In this document: piece after piece, positions 36,499 through 45,895 of the stretch
Position numbering within the stretch: position 1 is the first letter of the stretch
How the letters are laid out: every line of letters starts with the position of its first letter
NCBI RefSeq assembly: GCF_003814875.1
Contig: NZ_RKQF01000002.1
Span: 62,001-126,000, forward strand
From: Streptomyces sp. Ag109_O5-1
GTDB lineage: Bacteria; Actinomycetota; Actinomycetes; Streptomycetales; Streptomycetaceae
Length of the DNA: 64,000 bases
Direction: 5' to 3'
Program-made: the position numbers and the translations under genes
The notes under the pieces: model-generated
The model's database searches: none
Seen by the model: the letters and a program-made list of their open reading frames with translations, nothing else
What the model was told of the DNA's origin: nothing

Positions 36499-37392
36499 AT
36501 GCCTGCGACGGACGTCACCACACTGATCCGCACCGAGCTGCCCCGGCTGGCCGGTTCCCTGCGGAAGGTCGGCGAGCTGATCCTGGAGGATCCGGCCGCC
36601 GCCACCCACTGCTCAGCCGCTGAGCTGGGCCGCCGTACCGGTACGTCCCAGGCCACGGTGACGCGGTTCTGCCGGGCCATCGGACTCGACTCCTACCAGC
36701 ACCTGCTGATCGAACTGGCCCAGGAGCGCGGGCGCAGCGAGGTCTCCGACTGGGGCAGCGCCGAGATCGGCCCGGACATCTCCCCGGACGACGACCTGGA
36801 GCGGGTCGTGCAGGTCGTCGGCACCGCCGACCTGCGCGCGGTGCAACAGACCATCGACCGGATCGACCTGGACGCCATGGAGCGCGCCGCCCAGGCGATG
36901 GCCCGGGCCCGCCGGATCGACGTGTACGGCGTCGGCGGCAGCGGCGCGGTGGCCCAGGAGACCGAGATCCGGCTGTTCCGGATCGGCTGCTCGGTGCGCG
37001 GCTGGTCCGAGGTGCACGGCGCCGCCACCTCCGCCGCCCTGCTCACCCCGGCCGACCTGGCCATCGGCATCTCGCACTCAGGAGCCACCCAGGAGACCAT
37101 CGAGCCGCTGGAGCTGGCCAGGGAACGCGGTGCGACCACCGTGGCGATCACCTCCGACCCGCGCTCGCCGCTTGCCCGCGCCGCCGACATCCGGCTCATC
37201 TCGGCCTCCCCCACGGAGACCGGATTCCCCGGGCGCACCGGCAGCATCGGCGGCAGGCACTCCGTGCTGGTCCTCATCGACTGCCTCTACGTGCGGGTCG
37301 CGCAGCTCACCTACCAGCGCTCCAGCGCCTCCCTGGCGCTGACCGACCACATCACCCCGCAGCACGCGCGCAAGAGCCGCCGGGGCCGGTGA
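36499..37392 (+). CDS. RpiR/MurR-family transcriptional regulator
   Basis: 297 residues. The N-terminal HTH_6 domain (ITRTELP-like start, then CSAAELGRRTGTSQATVTRF, CRAIGLDSYQHLLIELAQ) covers about residues 5-75. A SIS sensor domain follows (IDVYGVGGSGAVAQETEIRL, AIGISHSGATQETIEPLELA), which should bind a phosphosugar. Such regulators usually repress or activate aminosugar-catabolic genes in response to the phosphorylated sugar. It sits in the middle of the glycan locus, divergent from the SIS-enzyme gene and upstream of the GH38 gene, and is the best candidate for the shared operator motif. ATG 36499 fits the family N-terminus. Confidence 0.9.
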   Translation: MPATDVTTLIRTELPRLAGSLRKVGELILEDPAAATHCSAAELGRRTGTSQATVTRFCRAIGLDSYQHLLIELAQERGRSEVSDWGSAEIGPDISPDDDLERVVQVVGTADLRAVQQTIDRIDLDAMERAAQAMARARRIDVYGVGGSGAVAQETEIRLFRIGCSVRGWSEVHGAATSAALLTPADLAIGISHSGATQETIEPLELARERGATTVAITSDPRSPLARAADIRLISASPTETGFPGRTGSIGGRHSVLVLIDCLYVRVAQLTYQRSSASLALTDHITPQHARKSRRGR

Positions 37393-37506
37393 CCGCAGGC
37401 GATCAAGGCTTGGCATGCATGGATGAACCACCCGAGATACTCGAAGGTGGTTGTTTGAATCATCCGGCCGGTGCAGGATGGGGCTCTTCCACTCACTAGG
37501 AGACCC
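37393..37506 (+). promoter_or_regulatory. Promoter region of the mannosidase/importer operon
   Basis: GGATGAACCACC (37422-37433) and GGTGGTTGTTTGAATCATCC (37447-37466) form an interrupted inverted repeat. A second copy of the GGTGGTT motif is seen at the GH5/kinase promoter (49261). AGGAG at 37497-37501 is the ribosome site for the mannosidase gene. Confidence 0.55.
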
Positions 37507-40500
37507 ATGCGCGTCACCTCCGTCGAGTCGACCGAGCTGTTCGTCGGCAGCCCCGAGGCCCCGCACCAGGTGGTGGCCGCCGAGGTCGAGCACATACCGG
37601 GCCGCACGGTCCGGCTGACCGTCGAAGGGGCCGTGAGCGGTGTCGGGGAGACGGTCGTGACCGTCGGCGAGGACGGCACCGTACGCGCCGAGATCCCCGT
37701 GACGGGCGAGAGCGGCCCGATGGCGGTCATCGCCACCGACGGGGACGAAGTATCGCGTCTCAGCGGCGAGTTCACTGTCGCCGAGCCGGGCTGGACCATG
37801 TTCATGGTCAGTCACTTCCACTACGACCCCGTCTGGTGGAACACCCAGGCCGCCTACACCGAGACCTGGGACGTCGCCGACGACACGGCCGTCACCGGAC
37901 TGGCCGCCCGCACCTTCGACTCGCGCGGCCAGTCCGGGATGAGCCTGGTGCGCGCCCACTGCGACCTCGCGCGGCGCGATCCGGCGTACACCTTCGTCCT
38001 GGCGGAGGTCGACTACCTCAAGCCGTACTGGGACGCCTTCCCGGAGGAGCGCGCCTTCCTGCGCCAGCTGATCCGCAGCGGCCGGGTCGAGATCATGGGC
38101 GGCACCTACAACGAGCCGAACACCAACCTCACCGGCGCCGAGGCCACCGTACGCAACGCCCTGTACGGCGACGGATACCAGCGGGCGATCCTCGGGGCGT
38201 CCCCGGAGACGGCCTGGCAGCTCGACGCCTTCGGGCACGACCCGCAGTTCCCCGGGCTGATGGCGGACGCCGGGGTCAGCTCCAGCTCGTGGGCGCGCGG
38301 GCCCTTCCACCAGTGGGGGCCGACGCTGTCCGTGTTCGGTGAGGAGCCGCGGGATCCGAAGCGGATGCAGTTCCCGGCGGAGTTCGACTGGATCGCCCCC
38401 TCGGGGCGCGGGATCCTCACCGCGTACATGGTCAACCACTACGGCGCGGGCTGGCGGATCGACAACGCGCCGACGCTGCCGGAGGCGGAGGCGGAGGCCC
38501 TCAAGCTGTTCACGGGGCTCAAGCAGGTCGCTCTCACCCGCAACGTGCTGCTGCCGGTCGGCGGGGACTACGCGCCGCCGTGCCGCTGGGTCATGGCCAT
38601 CCACCGCGACTGGAACGCCCGTTACGTCTGGCCGCGCTTCGTCAGCGGCATCCCCCGCGACTTCTTCGCCGCCGTGCGTGCCGAGTTGGCGGCCGAGGGA
38701 CGCAAGGCCGCGCCGCAGACCCGGGACATGAACCCGGTCTACACCGGCAAGGACGTCTCCTACATCGACACCAAGCAGGCCCAGCGGTACGGCGAGACGC
38801 TCCTCGCCGACGCCGAGGCCTGGGCGACCCTCGCCTCCCTGGTCACCGGGCACGCCTACCCGGACGCGGCCCTCGACAAGGCCTGGCGGCAGCTGGTCTA
38901 CGGCGCTCACCACGACGCCATCACCGGCTCCGAGTCCGACCAGGTCTACATCGACCTGCTCACCGGCTGGCGGGAGCTGGCCGACCTCGCCGAGGCCGTG
39001 CACGCCGACGCCACGAAGGCGCTCGCCGACAGCGTGGCGCCCGGCACCGGACCGGACCTCGTCGTCTTCAACTCCGCCACCTGGCAGCGCCGGGACGTAC
39101 TCACCGTCGACGACCCGGGCCTCGTCCCCGTCGGCGACGACTCCCGGCCGCTGCCGGCCGTACGCGAGAAGGACGGCAGACTCAGGGTCGTCGTACCCGA
39201 GGTCCCGGGCGTCGGCCTGAAGACCCTGCCGCTGCACACGGGCCGCGTCCCCGGATGGATCCCCGGCGAGGGCACGACCATCCGCAACGAGTTCTACGAG
39301 GTGACGGTCGACCCGGCCCGCGGCGGCGCCGTCAGCAGCCTCAGGGCGCTGGCCGAGGGCGGCCGCGAACTGCTGCGCCCCGGCGACATCGGCAACGAAC
39401 TCGTCGTCCAGGAGGAATACCCCCGCCACCCGCGCTTCGGCGAGGGCCCCTGGCACCTCACCCCGACCGGCACGACCGCCGCTCGCAGCGGTGACGTCAC
39501 CGCCGACATCGATGTCGAGCACTCCCCCGCCGGCTCCCGTATCACCGTCCGGGCCGACCTCGGCCTCTTCGCGTACACACAGCGGCTGACACTGTGGACG
39601 GGCGTCGACCGGCTCGACGTCACCACCACGATCGACAGCTACGACGGCGCGGACCGCCTCATCCGGGTGCGCTGGCCCTCGGACGTGCGGGGCGGACTGC
39701 CCGTGCACGAGGTCGCGGACGCGGTGATCGGGCGCGGGTTCGGTTTCGTGGAGGTGGACAGCGAGCGTTTCCCGTGGACGCTGGACAACCCCGCCAACAC
39801 CTGGTTCGGCCTCGGGTCCACGGCCCGGATCGCGGTCCACGACGACACCGGGACGCTGCTGGGCCACCGGTCCGTCGGGGTCGCGGAGCTGGTGTACGCC
39901 GACTGGGACGAGGCCGGTGAGCTGGGCGCCCCGCTCGCGGCGGCCCTGGTCCGCACCGGGGTCACCGCCACCTCGACCATCGCGGGCGGCCCCCGCTATG
40001 GCGACCTGGAGGTCGACTCCAACCTGCCCGACCTTCGGATCGCCGTGGGCGGACCGGAACGCAACGCGCTGGTCGCCGAGGCGCTCGCCATGGACCCGGC
40101 GGCCGGCCGCGAGCTGCGCCGACAGCTCGCCGAGCGGGGCACGGCCTCCGTCTGGGTCGCGCCCCGCGCCTCCCTGCGCGAGGAGTGGGTGCCCGGCGCG
40201 GACCTCCGGGACCTGGAGCGGCTGCCGCTGCTCGTGATCGCGGGCCCGGACGCCGCGGGCGACGCCAAGGCAGTTGACACACTCGTCGCCGACCTCGCCG
40301 ACTTCACCGTGTCGGCCACCGCGGCGGGCGGCGGTGAGGCACTGCCGCCCGGTGACGCCTGGGACGGGCGCGGATTCGCCGTTCTGAACCGGGGCACACC
40401 CGGCTGCGTGGTGACCGCCTCCGGCGACCTCTACATGTCCCTGATGCGGTCCTGCACCGGCTGGCCCTCCGGCATCTGGGTCGACCCGCCCCGGCGCACC

Positions 40501-41728
40501 GCGCCCGACGGCTCGGCGTTCCAGCTCCAGCGCTGGTCACACACCTTCGAGTACGCGGTCGTCGCGGGCGAGGGCGACTGGCGGGCGCTGGAGCTGCCCG
40601 CCCGCGGGCACGCGTACAACCATCCGCTGACGGGACGCGTTCGGGGCGAGAGCGGGAGTCCCTCGCTGCCCCGCACGGCCTGCCTGCTGTCCGTGGAGCC
40701 CGCCCGCGAGGTCATCCTCGACGCGCTGAAGCCGGTGGGCTCGCCGCTGGCCCGGGGCGGTACGGGCCCGGTGGATCCGGGGCGCGGGGTCGTGGTGCGG
40801 GTGCACGAGGCGAACGGACAGCCGGTGCGGGCGCGAGTGCGCGGGCCCGTCGGGTGGGCCGGCGGCGCGCGAGCGGACGTACTGGAGAGGGCGGGAGATC
40901 CGCTGGCTCCGGAGGGCGAGGGCTCGCTGGCGGTGGACCTCGGCGGCTTCGAGGTGGCCACGGTGCTGGCGACGCCGGTCACCGCCGCCGGGTGCTCGGG
41001 TCCCGGTGTCGCGGCGCACGAGCCCGGCCAGCCGGTCAGCACCCGGTACTGGCTGCACAACTCGGGTCCGGCGCCGCGCGGCAACATGCCGGTCGCGCTG
41101 TACGTGTCGCCCACGTCCCTGACCGCGGCCGGTCCCGTCACGGCGACGGTCCGGGTGAGCTCCGAGCTCACGGACGCGCCGGTGTCCGGCACGGTGTCCT
41201 TCGAGGTGCCGGACGGCTGGACGGCGGAGCCCGCGTCGTTGCCGTACGCGCTGGGCCCCGGCGGGTTCACGCTGGCCGAGGTCACGGTGACGCCGGCGCC
41301 GGACGCCGGGCCCGGCCGCCACTGGCTCGCCGCGCGGCTGTCGTACGGCGGTCAGACGTACGAGGACGTGGTGGGCCTGGACGTGCCCGGCGGGCCGCCC
41401 GCGGGCTCCGGCCTGGTGTGCGCGCTGGGCACCGAGCGGATCACCGTACGACGGGGGGAACGGGCCCGCGCCCCGGTCGCCCTGCGCAACACCACCCGGG
41501 GCCCGGTCACCGGCCAGCTCTGGGCCGTCTCCCCGTGGGGCACCTGGCCTGGGGTCGTTCCGGGCCTCCAGGGCTTCACGGTGCCCCCCGGGGGAACAGG
41601 TGGAGGCCGTGATCGAGGTGGACGGCTCGGCCGTACCGCCCGGCTCGTACTGGCTGCTGGCGAAAGCCGCGTGGCACGGCTGCGTGGCGTACACGGAGGC
41701 CGTGGTGCTGAAGGTGACGGATGCGTGA
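37507..41728 (+). CDS. GH38 alpha-mannosidase (frameshift near the 3' end)
   Basis: About 1400 residues. The GH38 domain starts at residue ~97: FMVSHFHYDPVWWNTQAAYT supplies the Zn-binding His and Asp, and WQLDAFGHDPQFPGLM holds the catalytic nucleophile Asp. AYGAHHDAITGSESD-type sequence (VYGAHHDAITGSESDQVYID) is the conserved helical-domain motif. C-terminal beta-sandwich domains follow. There is no signal peptide, so it acts in the cytoplasm on imported oligosaccharides. After GTGCCCCCCGGGGG (41580-41593) the frame must shift to read PPGEQVEAVIEVDGSAVPPG and end at the TGA at 41726-41728. In the unshifted frame the tail is Gly/Arg junk. This is a sequencing error or a late frameshift that would alter only the last ~45 residues. 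Confidence 0.88.
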
Positions 41729-42467
41729 GGAGGTGATCCCGGGAGAGGAGGTGATTCCGGGAGAGGAGGTGATTCCGGGAGAGGAGGTGGGCCCCGGCGG
41801 AGCACGGCACCGTCACGCCCGCGCCCGTCCCCCGGCCACTGGCTCCCATGCCGCGTTCATCGGTCCCGACGCCGTCCCCAGAGCCCGGGTGGACGCCCTG
41901 CTCGCCGCCGTTCCCGCTCGTGACCCCGGGGCCTCTCGGCCCGAGTCGCTCGCGCGGGCGGAGCGGCAGCGGCGGCGCTGGGCGACACAAGTGGTCGTCG
42001 CCGACGAACTCGCGCGGCGGGAGTGCGCCGCGCGAGGGCTGGACGTGCCGCCCGAAGCGTCCGCGGAGCGGCTGCTCGCCGTCGCCGGGAGCGATGTCGC
42101 CGACCTGGGGAGCGTCGTCGCCGCGGCGCTGGCCCACTCGGCGGCCGCGCGGGTCCTGCTGGACGCCCTGGAGGCCGGGCAGGTGGTACCCGAGGCCGAC
42201 GTGCGGGACTACTACGGGCGCAACCGGGACCGCTTCCTCACCCCGGACGCGCTCAGACGCGGGGTCGACCCCTTCGGGGTGACCGCGCCCGACGACATCC
42301 TCCCCTACGAGATCATCCGCGAGGACGTGGTGCGAGAGCTGCGCCGCGCGGCGGGCCGGCGGGCCTTCTTCGGCTGGCTCGACCTGGCCCGTGGCTCGGT
42401 CGTGTACGCGCACGGTCACGAACACCCGGGCGATCCCCGCCATGTGGATCACGAACACCGTCACTGA
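41721..42467 (+). CDS. DUF7158-type protein with repeated N-terminus
   Basis: Up to 248 residues from an ATG at 41721 that overlaps the corrected mannosidase stop codon. The first 22 residues are a hexapeptide repeat (EEVIPG) encoded by an 18-base DNA repeat whose core is a perfect Shine-Dalgarno sequence, so the real start may be further down (GTG 41787, or later). The remainder (AAFIGPDAVPRARVDALLAA, RRRWATQVVVADELARRECA, YYGRNRDRFLTPDALRRGVD) resembles DUF7158 proteins, which look like the N-terminal part of peptidyl-prolyl isomerase/SurA-like chaperones. The C-terminus is His-rich (YAHGHEHPGDPRHVDHEHRH). Such genes often accompany GH38 genes in Streptomyces, but the role is unknown. Confidence 0.65.
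   Translation: MREEVIPGEEVIPGEEVIPGEEVGPGGARHRHARARPPATGSHAAFIGPDAVPRARVDALLAAVPARDPGASRPESLARAERQRRRWATQVVVADELARRECAARGLDVPPEASAERLLAVAGSDVADLGSVVAAALAHSAAARVLLDALEAGQVVPEADVRDYYGRNRDRFLTPDALRRGVDPFGVTAPDDILPYEIIREDVVRELRRAAGRRAFFGWLDLARGSVVYAHGHEHPGDPRHVDHEHRH
41727..41789 (+). repeat. Tandem 18-base repeats carrying Shine-Dalgarno cores
   Basis: Three and a half copies of GAGGAGGTGATTCCGGGA (one copy has ATCC). The cores AGGAGGTGAT are at 41728, 41746 and 41764, with a partial AGGAGGTG at 41782. Confidence 0.9.
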
Positions 42468-42621
42468 CGCACCTCCGACAGCTGTACGGAATCCAAACGC
42501 AACACGGCCAGGCATTGACCTCCGATGACTTCTGGTCCACATTTTCATCAATCGGAATCCAAGTTGGTGATTTGAACCAGCTACATTTCCTGACTCGCCC
42601 GGTCGCAGGAGGGCCCATCAC
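42468..42621 (+). promoter_or_regulatory. Probable promoter of the sugar importer
   Basis: Unlike its flanks this 154-base gap is AT-rich. ATTTTCATCAATCGGAAT (42540-42557) and TTGGTGATTTGAACCAG (42564-42580) resemble the operator motifs of the locus. GGAGG at 42608-42612 is the ribosome site of the binding-protein gene. Confidence 0.5.
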
Positions 42622-43998
42622 ATGCGCGCAAGAAGACTGACCCGCACCTTGACCTGTATCGCCGCGCTGACGCTGGCAACCGCCGGCTGCGGTCTGTCCG
42701 GTGGCGGCTCCGGCGACGGGGACGCCACCGCGGGCGGTTGCAAGGTCGACAAGGGCAACGTCGGCTCGGGGAAGCTGACCGGGGACGTCAAGGGCACGAT
42801 CACCTTCCAGACCACGAACCTGAAGAAAGACTTCGGCGGCTTCTTCAACGGAGTGATCGCGGACTTCCAGAAGGCCCACCCCGGCACCAAGGTCAAGTGG
42901 ATCGACGACCCCGGCGACAACACCTTCACCAGCCGGACCGTCGCCGACGCCCAGGCCTGCACGATGGCCGACGTCATCAACGTGAACGCACCGACGGCGA
43001 CGGCCCTCACCAAAGCCGGCTACCTGCTCGACATCGGCACCAAGGACCCGGCCGCGTCCAAGCCCTTCGTCCCGTCCTTCTGGAAGACCGCCACCTTCGC
43101 GGACGCCTCGGGCAGGTCGATCCACACCACGCTGCCCTGGTACACCGGCGGTGTCCTGCTGACGTACAACAAGGACCTGCTGGAGAGGGCCGGCGTCGAC
43201 CCGGCCAAGGCGCCGACGACCGTCTTCGGGCTCTTCGCCGACTACGAGAAGATCGCCAAGGCCTCCGACGGCAAGTACTTCGCGACGATGGCCAACCCGG
43301 TCTGGCGCATCCCCGCCGACTTCGACCAGATGGGCATCAAGGTCCTCTCCAGCGACGGCAAGTCCGCCGTCTTCGCCGACGACCCGCGCACCACCCAGTG
43401 GGTGGAGTGGATGGCGAAGCTGTACAAGGAGGGCGCGATGCCGAAGGACTCGCTGTCCTCCAGCAACGACCCGTCCACCCTCTACAGCCAGGGCAAGGTG
43501 GCCTACGGTTCGACGAACCCGAGCTTCGTGCGGTTCGTGAAGCAGAACAGCCCGTCGGTCTATGCCAAGACGGCCGTCGGCCAGCAGCCCTACGACGCCC
43601 TCGGCGTCGCCTCCGCCGGCGCCCCGCAGTACATCTCGGTCGCCGCGACCAGCAAGCACGCCCCGGTGGCCCTCGCGTTCGCGGAGTTCCTCACCAACGC
43701 CGAGAACCAGACGGCCTGGTGCAAGGACCCCGACGTGGTCATCTTCCCGACCACCACGAAGTCGCTGGACGACCCGTTCTTCCAGAACGTCACCGGCACC
43801 GACCCGTTCTCCCAGGCCCGCAAGCTGGTCGCCGACCAGCTCAAGACGGCCTCCACCAACCAGACCAACCTCTCCCCGGCCGTGCAGAACGCCATCGTGG
43901 CCCAGGTGCAGCTGGCCATGCAGGGCAAGAAGAGCGCGGCGGACGCCGTCAAGGACGCCCAGGAGAAGTCGAACGAGCTGCTGAAGCAGGGCAGCTGA
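42622..43998 (+). CDS. ABC sugar importer, lipoprotein solute-binding protein
   Basis: 458 residues. Lipoprotein signal peptide with lipobox LATAGC, so the mature protein starts at Cys24. FNGVIADFQKAHPGTKVKWI, then LPWYTGGVLLTYNKDLLERA and AYGSTNPSFVRF, follow the family-1 (MalE-like) binding protein pattern. Aromatic residues in the binding cleft region (WYTGG, FWKTATF) suit oligosaccharides. ATG 42622 is preceded by GGAGG. It heads the importer genes, and no ATPase gene is in the operon. Streptomyces usually uses the shared MsiK ATPase for such importers. Confidence 0.92.
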   Translation: MRARRLTRTLTCIAALTLATAGCGLSGGGSGDGDATAGGCKVDKGNVGSGKLTGDVKGTITFQTTNLKKDFGGFFNGVIADFQKAHPGTKVKWIDDPGDNTFTSRTVADAQACTMADVINVNAPTATALTKAGYLLDIGTKDPAASKPFVPSFWKTATFADASGRSIHTTLPWYTGGVLLTYNKDLLERAGVDPAKAPTTVFGLFADYEKIAKASDGKYFATMANPVWRIPADFDQMGIKVLSSDGKSAVFADDPRTTQWVEWMAKLYKEGAMPKDSLSSSNDPSTLYSQGKVAYGSTNPSFVRFVKQNSPSVYAKTAVGQQPYDALGVASAGAPQYISVAATSKHAPVALAFAEFLTNAENQTAWCKDPDVVIFPTTTKSLDDPFFQNVTGTDPFSQARKLVADQLKTASTNQTNLSPAVQNAIVAQVQLAMQGKKSAADAVKDAQEKSNELLKQGS

Positions 43999-44000
43999 CA

Positions 44001-45014
44001 GTGACGGCACAGATCATGAAGCCGGTGTCCGGCGCGGAGGCCAGGACCTCCGCGCCGGGCCCGGCCCCGTCCCGCCTCCGCCGACTCGCCAAGGCAGCTT
44101 TGCCCGGTCCCGCCCCCGGGGCCAACGGGGCGGCCATGTACCGCCGTTGGTGGCTGCCGTGGCTGTGGACCGCCCCCGCGATCGTGTGCGCGGTGGTCTT
44201 CGGGGTGTTCCCGTTCCTCAACACGGTCCTGCTGTCGTTCACCGACGCCAAGCCGCTGGGCGGCGCGGCGGGTTTCGTCGGACTCGACAACTACACGCGG
44301 ATGCTCCAGGACGACGACTTCTGGCTCGCCACCCGCAACAGCATCCTGTACGCGGTGATCGTCGTCCCGCTGATGGTGCTGCTGCCGCTGGTGCTGGCCG
44401 TCCTGGTGGAGAAGAACCTCCCCGGCATCGGCTTCTTCCGATCGGCGTTCTACACACCGGTGCTGGCCTCCAGCGTGGTCGTCGGCCTGAGCTGGCAGTG
44501 GCTGCTCGCGGACGACGGGCTGGTCAACACCTGGCTGGAGAAAGCCCACTTGATCAAGTCGGCGATCCCCTTTCTCTCCGACTCCTGGCTGATCCTGCTG
44601 TCCGCGATGGGCCTGACCCTGTGGAAGGGCCTCGGCTGGTACATGGTCTTCTACCTGGCCGCCCTCGGGAACGTACCCAAGGAACTGCACGAGGCCGCGC
44701 AGATGGACGGCGCCGGCACGGTGCGCCGCTTCTGGCACATCACGATCCCCGGCGTCCGGCAGGCCATGATGCTCGTCGGCACGCTCGCCGGCATCGGCTC
44801 CCTGCGGGTGTTCACCGAGATCTACATGCTCGGCAGCTCCACCGGCGGCCCCGGCGGCGCCGACCGCACCCTGCCGTTCTACATCCGGGACGTCGGCCTG
44901 GACCCGATCACCGGTAACGCGGGTTACGGCTCGGCCGTCAGCGTGGCCCTGTTCGCGCTGACGCTGGGGCTGACCCTGCTGGCGCAGCGTCTGACCAAGG
45001 AGGACGAGTCATGA
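44001..45014 (+). CDS. ABC sugar importer permease, MalF type
   Basis: 337 residues from GTG 44001 (ATG 44016 is an alternative). A basic N-terminus of ~45 residues precedes six membrane segments starting WLPWLWTAPAIVCAVVFGVF. The coupling-helix motif ELHEAAQMDGAGTVRRFWHI, then TIPGVRQAMMLVG, is the EAA loop that contacts the ATPase. It follows the binding-protein gene by two bases and overlaps the next permease by 4 bases (ATGA). Confidence 0.92.
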   Translation: MTAQIMKPVSGAEARTSAPGPAPSRLRRLAKAALPGPAPGANGAAMYRRWWLPWLWTAPAIVCAVVFGVFPFLNTVLLSFTDAKPLGGAAGFVGLDNYTRMLQDDDFWLATRNSILYAVIVVPLMVLLPLVLAVLVEKNLPGIGFFRSAFYTPVLASSVVVGLSWQWLLADDGLVNTWLEKAHLIKSAIPFLSDSWLILLSAMGLTLWKGLGWYMVFYLAALGNVPKELHEAAQMDGAGTVRRFWHITIPGVRQAMMLVGTLAGIGSLRVFTEIYMLGSSTGGPGGADRTLPFYIRDVGLDPITGNAGYGSAVSVALFALTLGLTLLAQRLTKEDES

Positions 45015-45895
45015 CGACGAGTGTCGTCGAGACCAAGGGCCGTCGCCTGATGCCGCGTTGGCGTGACTACGGCCGCCCGCGCGAGCTGGTCGTCCGCTAT
45101 CTGCTGCTCCTCCTGGTGCTCGGCCTGACCGTGGGCCCGCTGCTGTGGCAGCTGCTGGCCTCCCTGAAGGGCACGAGCGAGGACGTCTTCGGCGCGGACG
45201 CCACCCTGCTGCCGCACCACCCGACGCTGCGCGCCTACCGGACGGTCTTCGACCAGGTGCCGGTGTGGTCCTACATCAAGAACAGCCTGATCGTGGTCGC
45301 CCTGTCGATCACCAGCCAGCTGGTCTTCTCCACGACGGCCGGCTACATGCTCTCCAAGCCCTCCTGGAAGGGCCGCAAGGCGGTCTGGGTGGTGCTGGTC
45401 GCCTCGATGATGTTCCCCTTCGAGTCGATCATGGTCTCGCTGTTCATCAGCATCCGCGACCTGGGCCTGGTCGACAACCTGGCCGGCGTGTGGCTGCCCG
45501 GCTTCGTCGGCGCCATCAACGTCCTGCTGATGCGCGGCGCGTTCCTCGCGGTCCCACGCGAGATCGAGGACTCGGCGATGCTGGACGGCGCGAACGAGTG
45601 GCAGCGCTTCAAGTACCTGTATCTGCCGTCCGCGTGGGGCGCGATCATGGTGGTCGTCATCAACACGTTCATCAGCGCCTGGGACGACTTCCTGTGGCCG
45701 CTGATCGTGCTGCGCTCCGAGAGCAACATGACGCTCACGCTGGGGCTTTCACGCCTGCAGAGCTCGTCGTTCGGCTACGACCAGCGAATGGTCATGGCCG
45801 GTTCGGTGATCTCCGTGATCCCGGTGCTGGTGCTGTTCGTGATCACCCAGCGGTGGTTCTACAAGGGCGTGTCCTCGGGAGCGGTCAAGATCTGA
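45011..45895 (+). CDS. ABC sugar importer permease, MalG type
   Basis: 294 residues with six membrane segments (YLLLLLVLGLTVGPLLWQLL, IVVALSITSQLVFSTTAGYM and so on) and the EAA-loop equivalent EIEDSAMLDGANEWQRFKYL, then YLPSAWGAI. Translation is coupled to the MalF-type permease (ATGA). The last 11 bases overlap the convergent GH3 gene, so the two mRNAs are complementary at their 3' ends. Confidence 0.92.
   Translation: MTTSVVETKGRRLMPRWRDYGRPRELVVRYLLLLLVLGLTVGPLLWQLLASLKGTSEDVFGADATLLPHHPTLRAYRTVFDQVPVWSYIKNSLIVVALSITSQLVFSTTAGYMLSKPSWKGRKAVWVVLVASMMFPFESIMVSLFISIRDLGLVDNLAGVWLPGFVGAINVLLMRGAFLAVPREIEDSAMLDGANEWQRFKYLYLPSAWGAIMVVVINTFISAWDDFLWPLIVLRSESNMTLTLGLSRLQSSSFGYDQRMVMAGSVISVIPVLVLFVITQRWFYKGVSSGAVKI

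Noticed and set aside
37078..39867. Very long open frame (929 codons) antisense to the GH38 gene
   Set aside because: It mirrors the third-position GC bias of a real gene. Composition is Val/Gly/Arg-rich, with no motif and no ribosome site.
41727..41789. Short tandem array considered as a CRISPR
   Set aside because: Repeats are contiguous with no spacers and are explained by an 18-base Shine-Dalgarno-containing unit.
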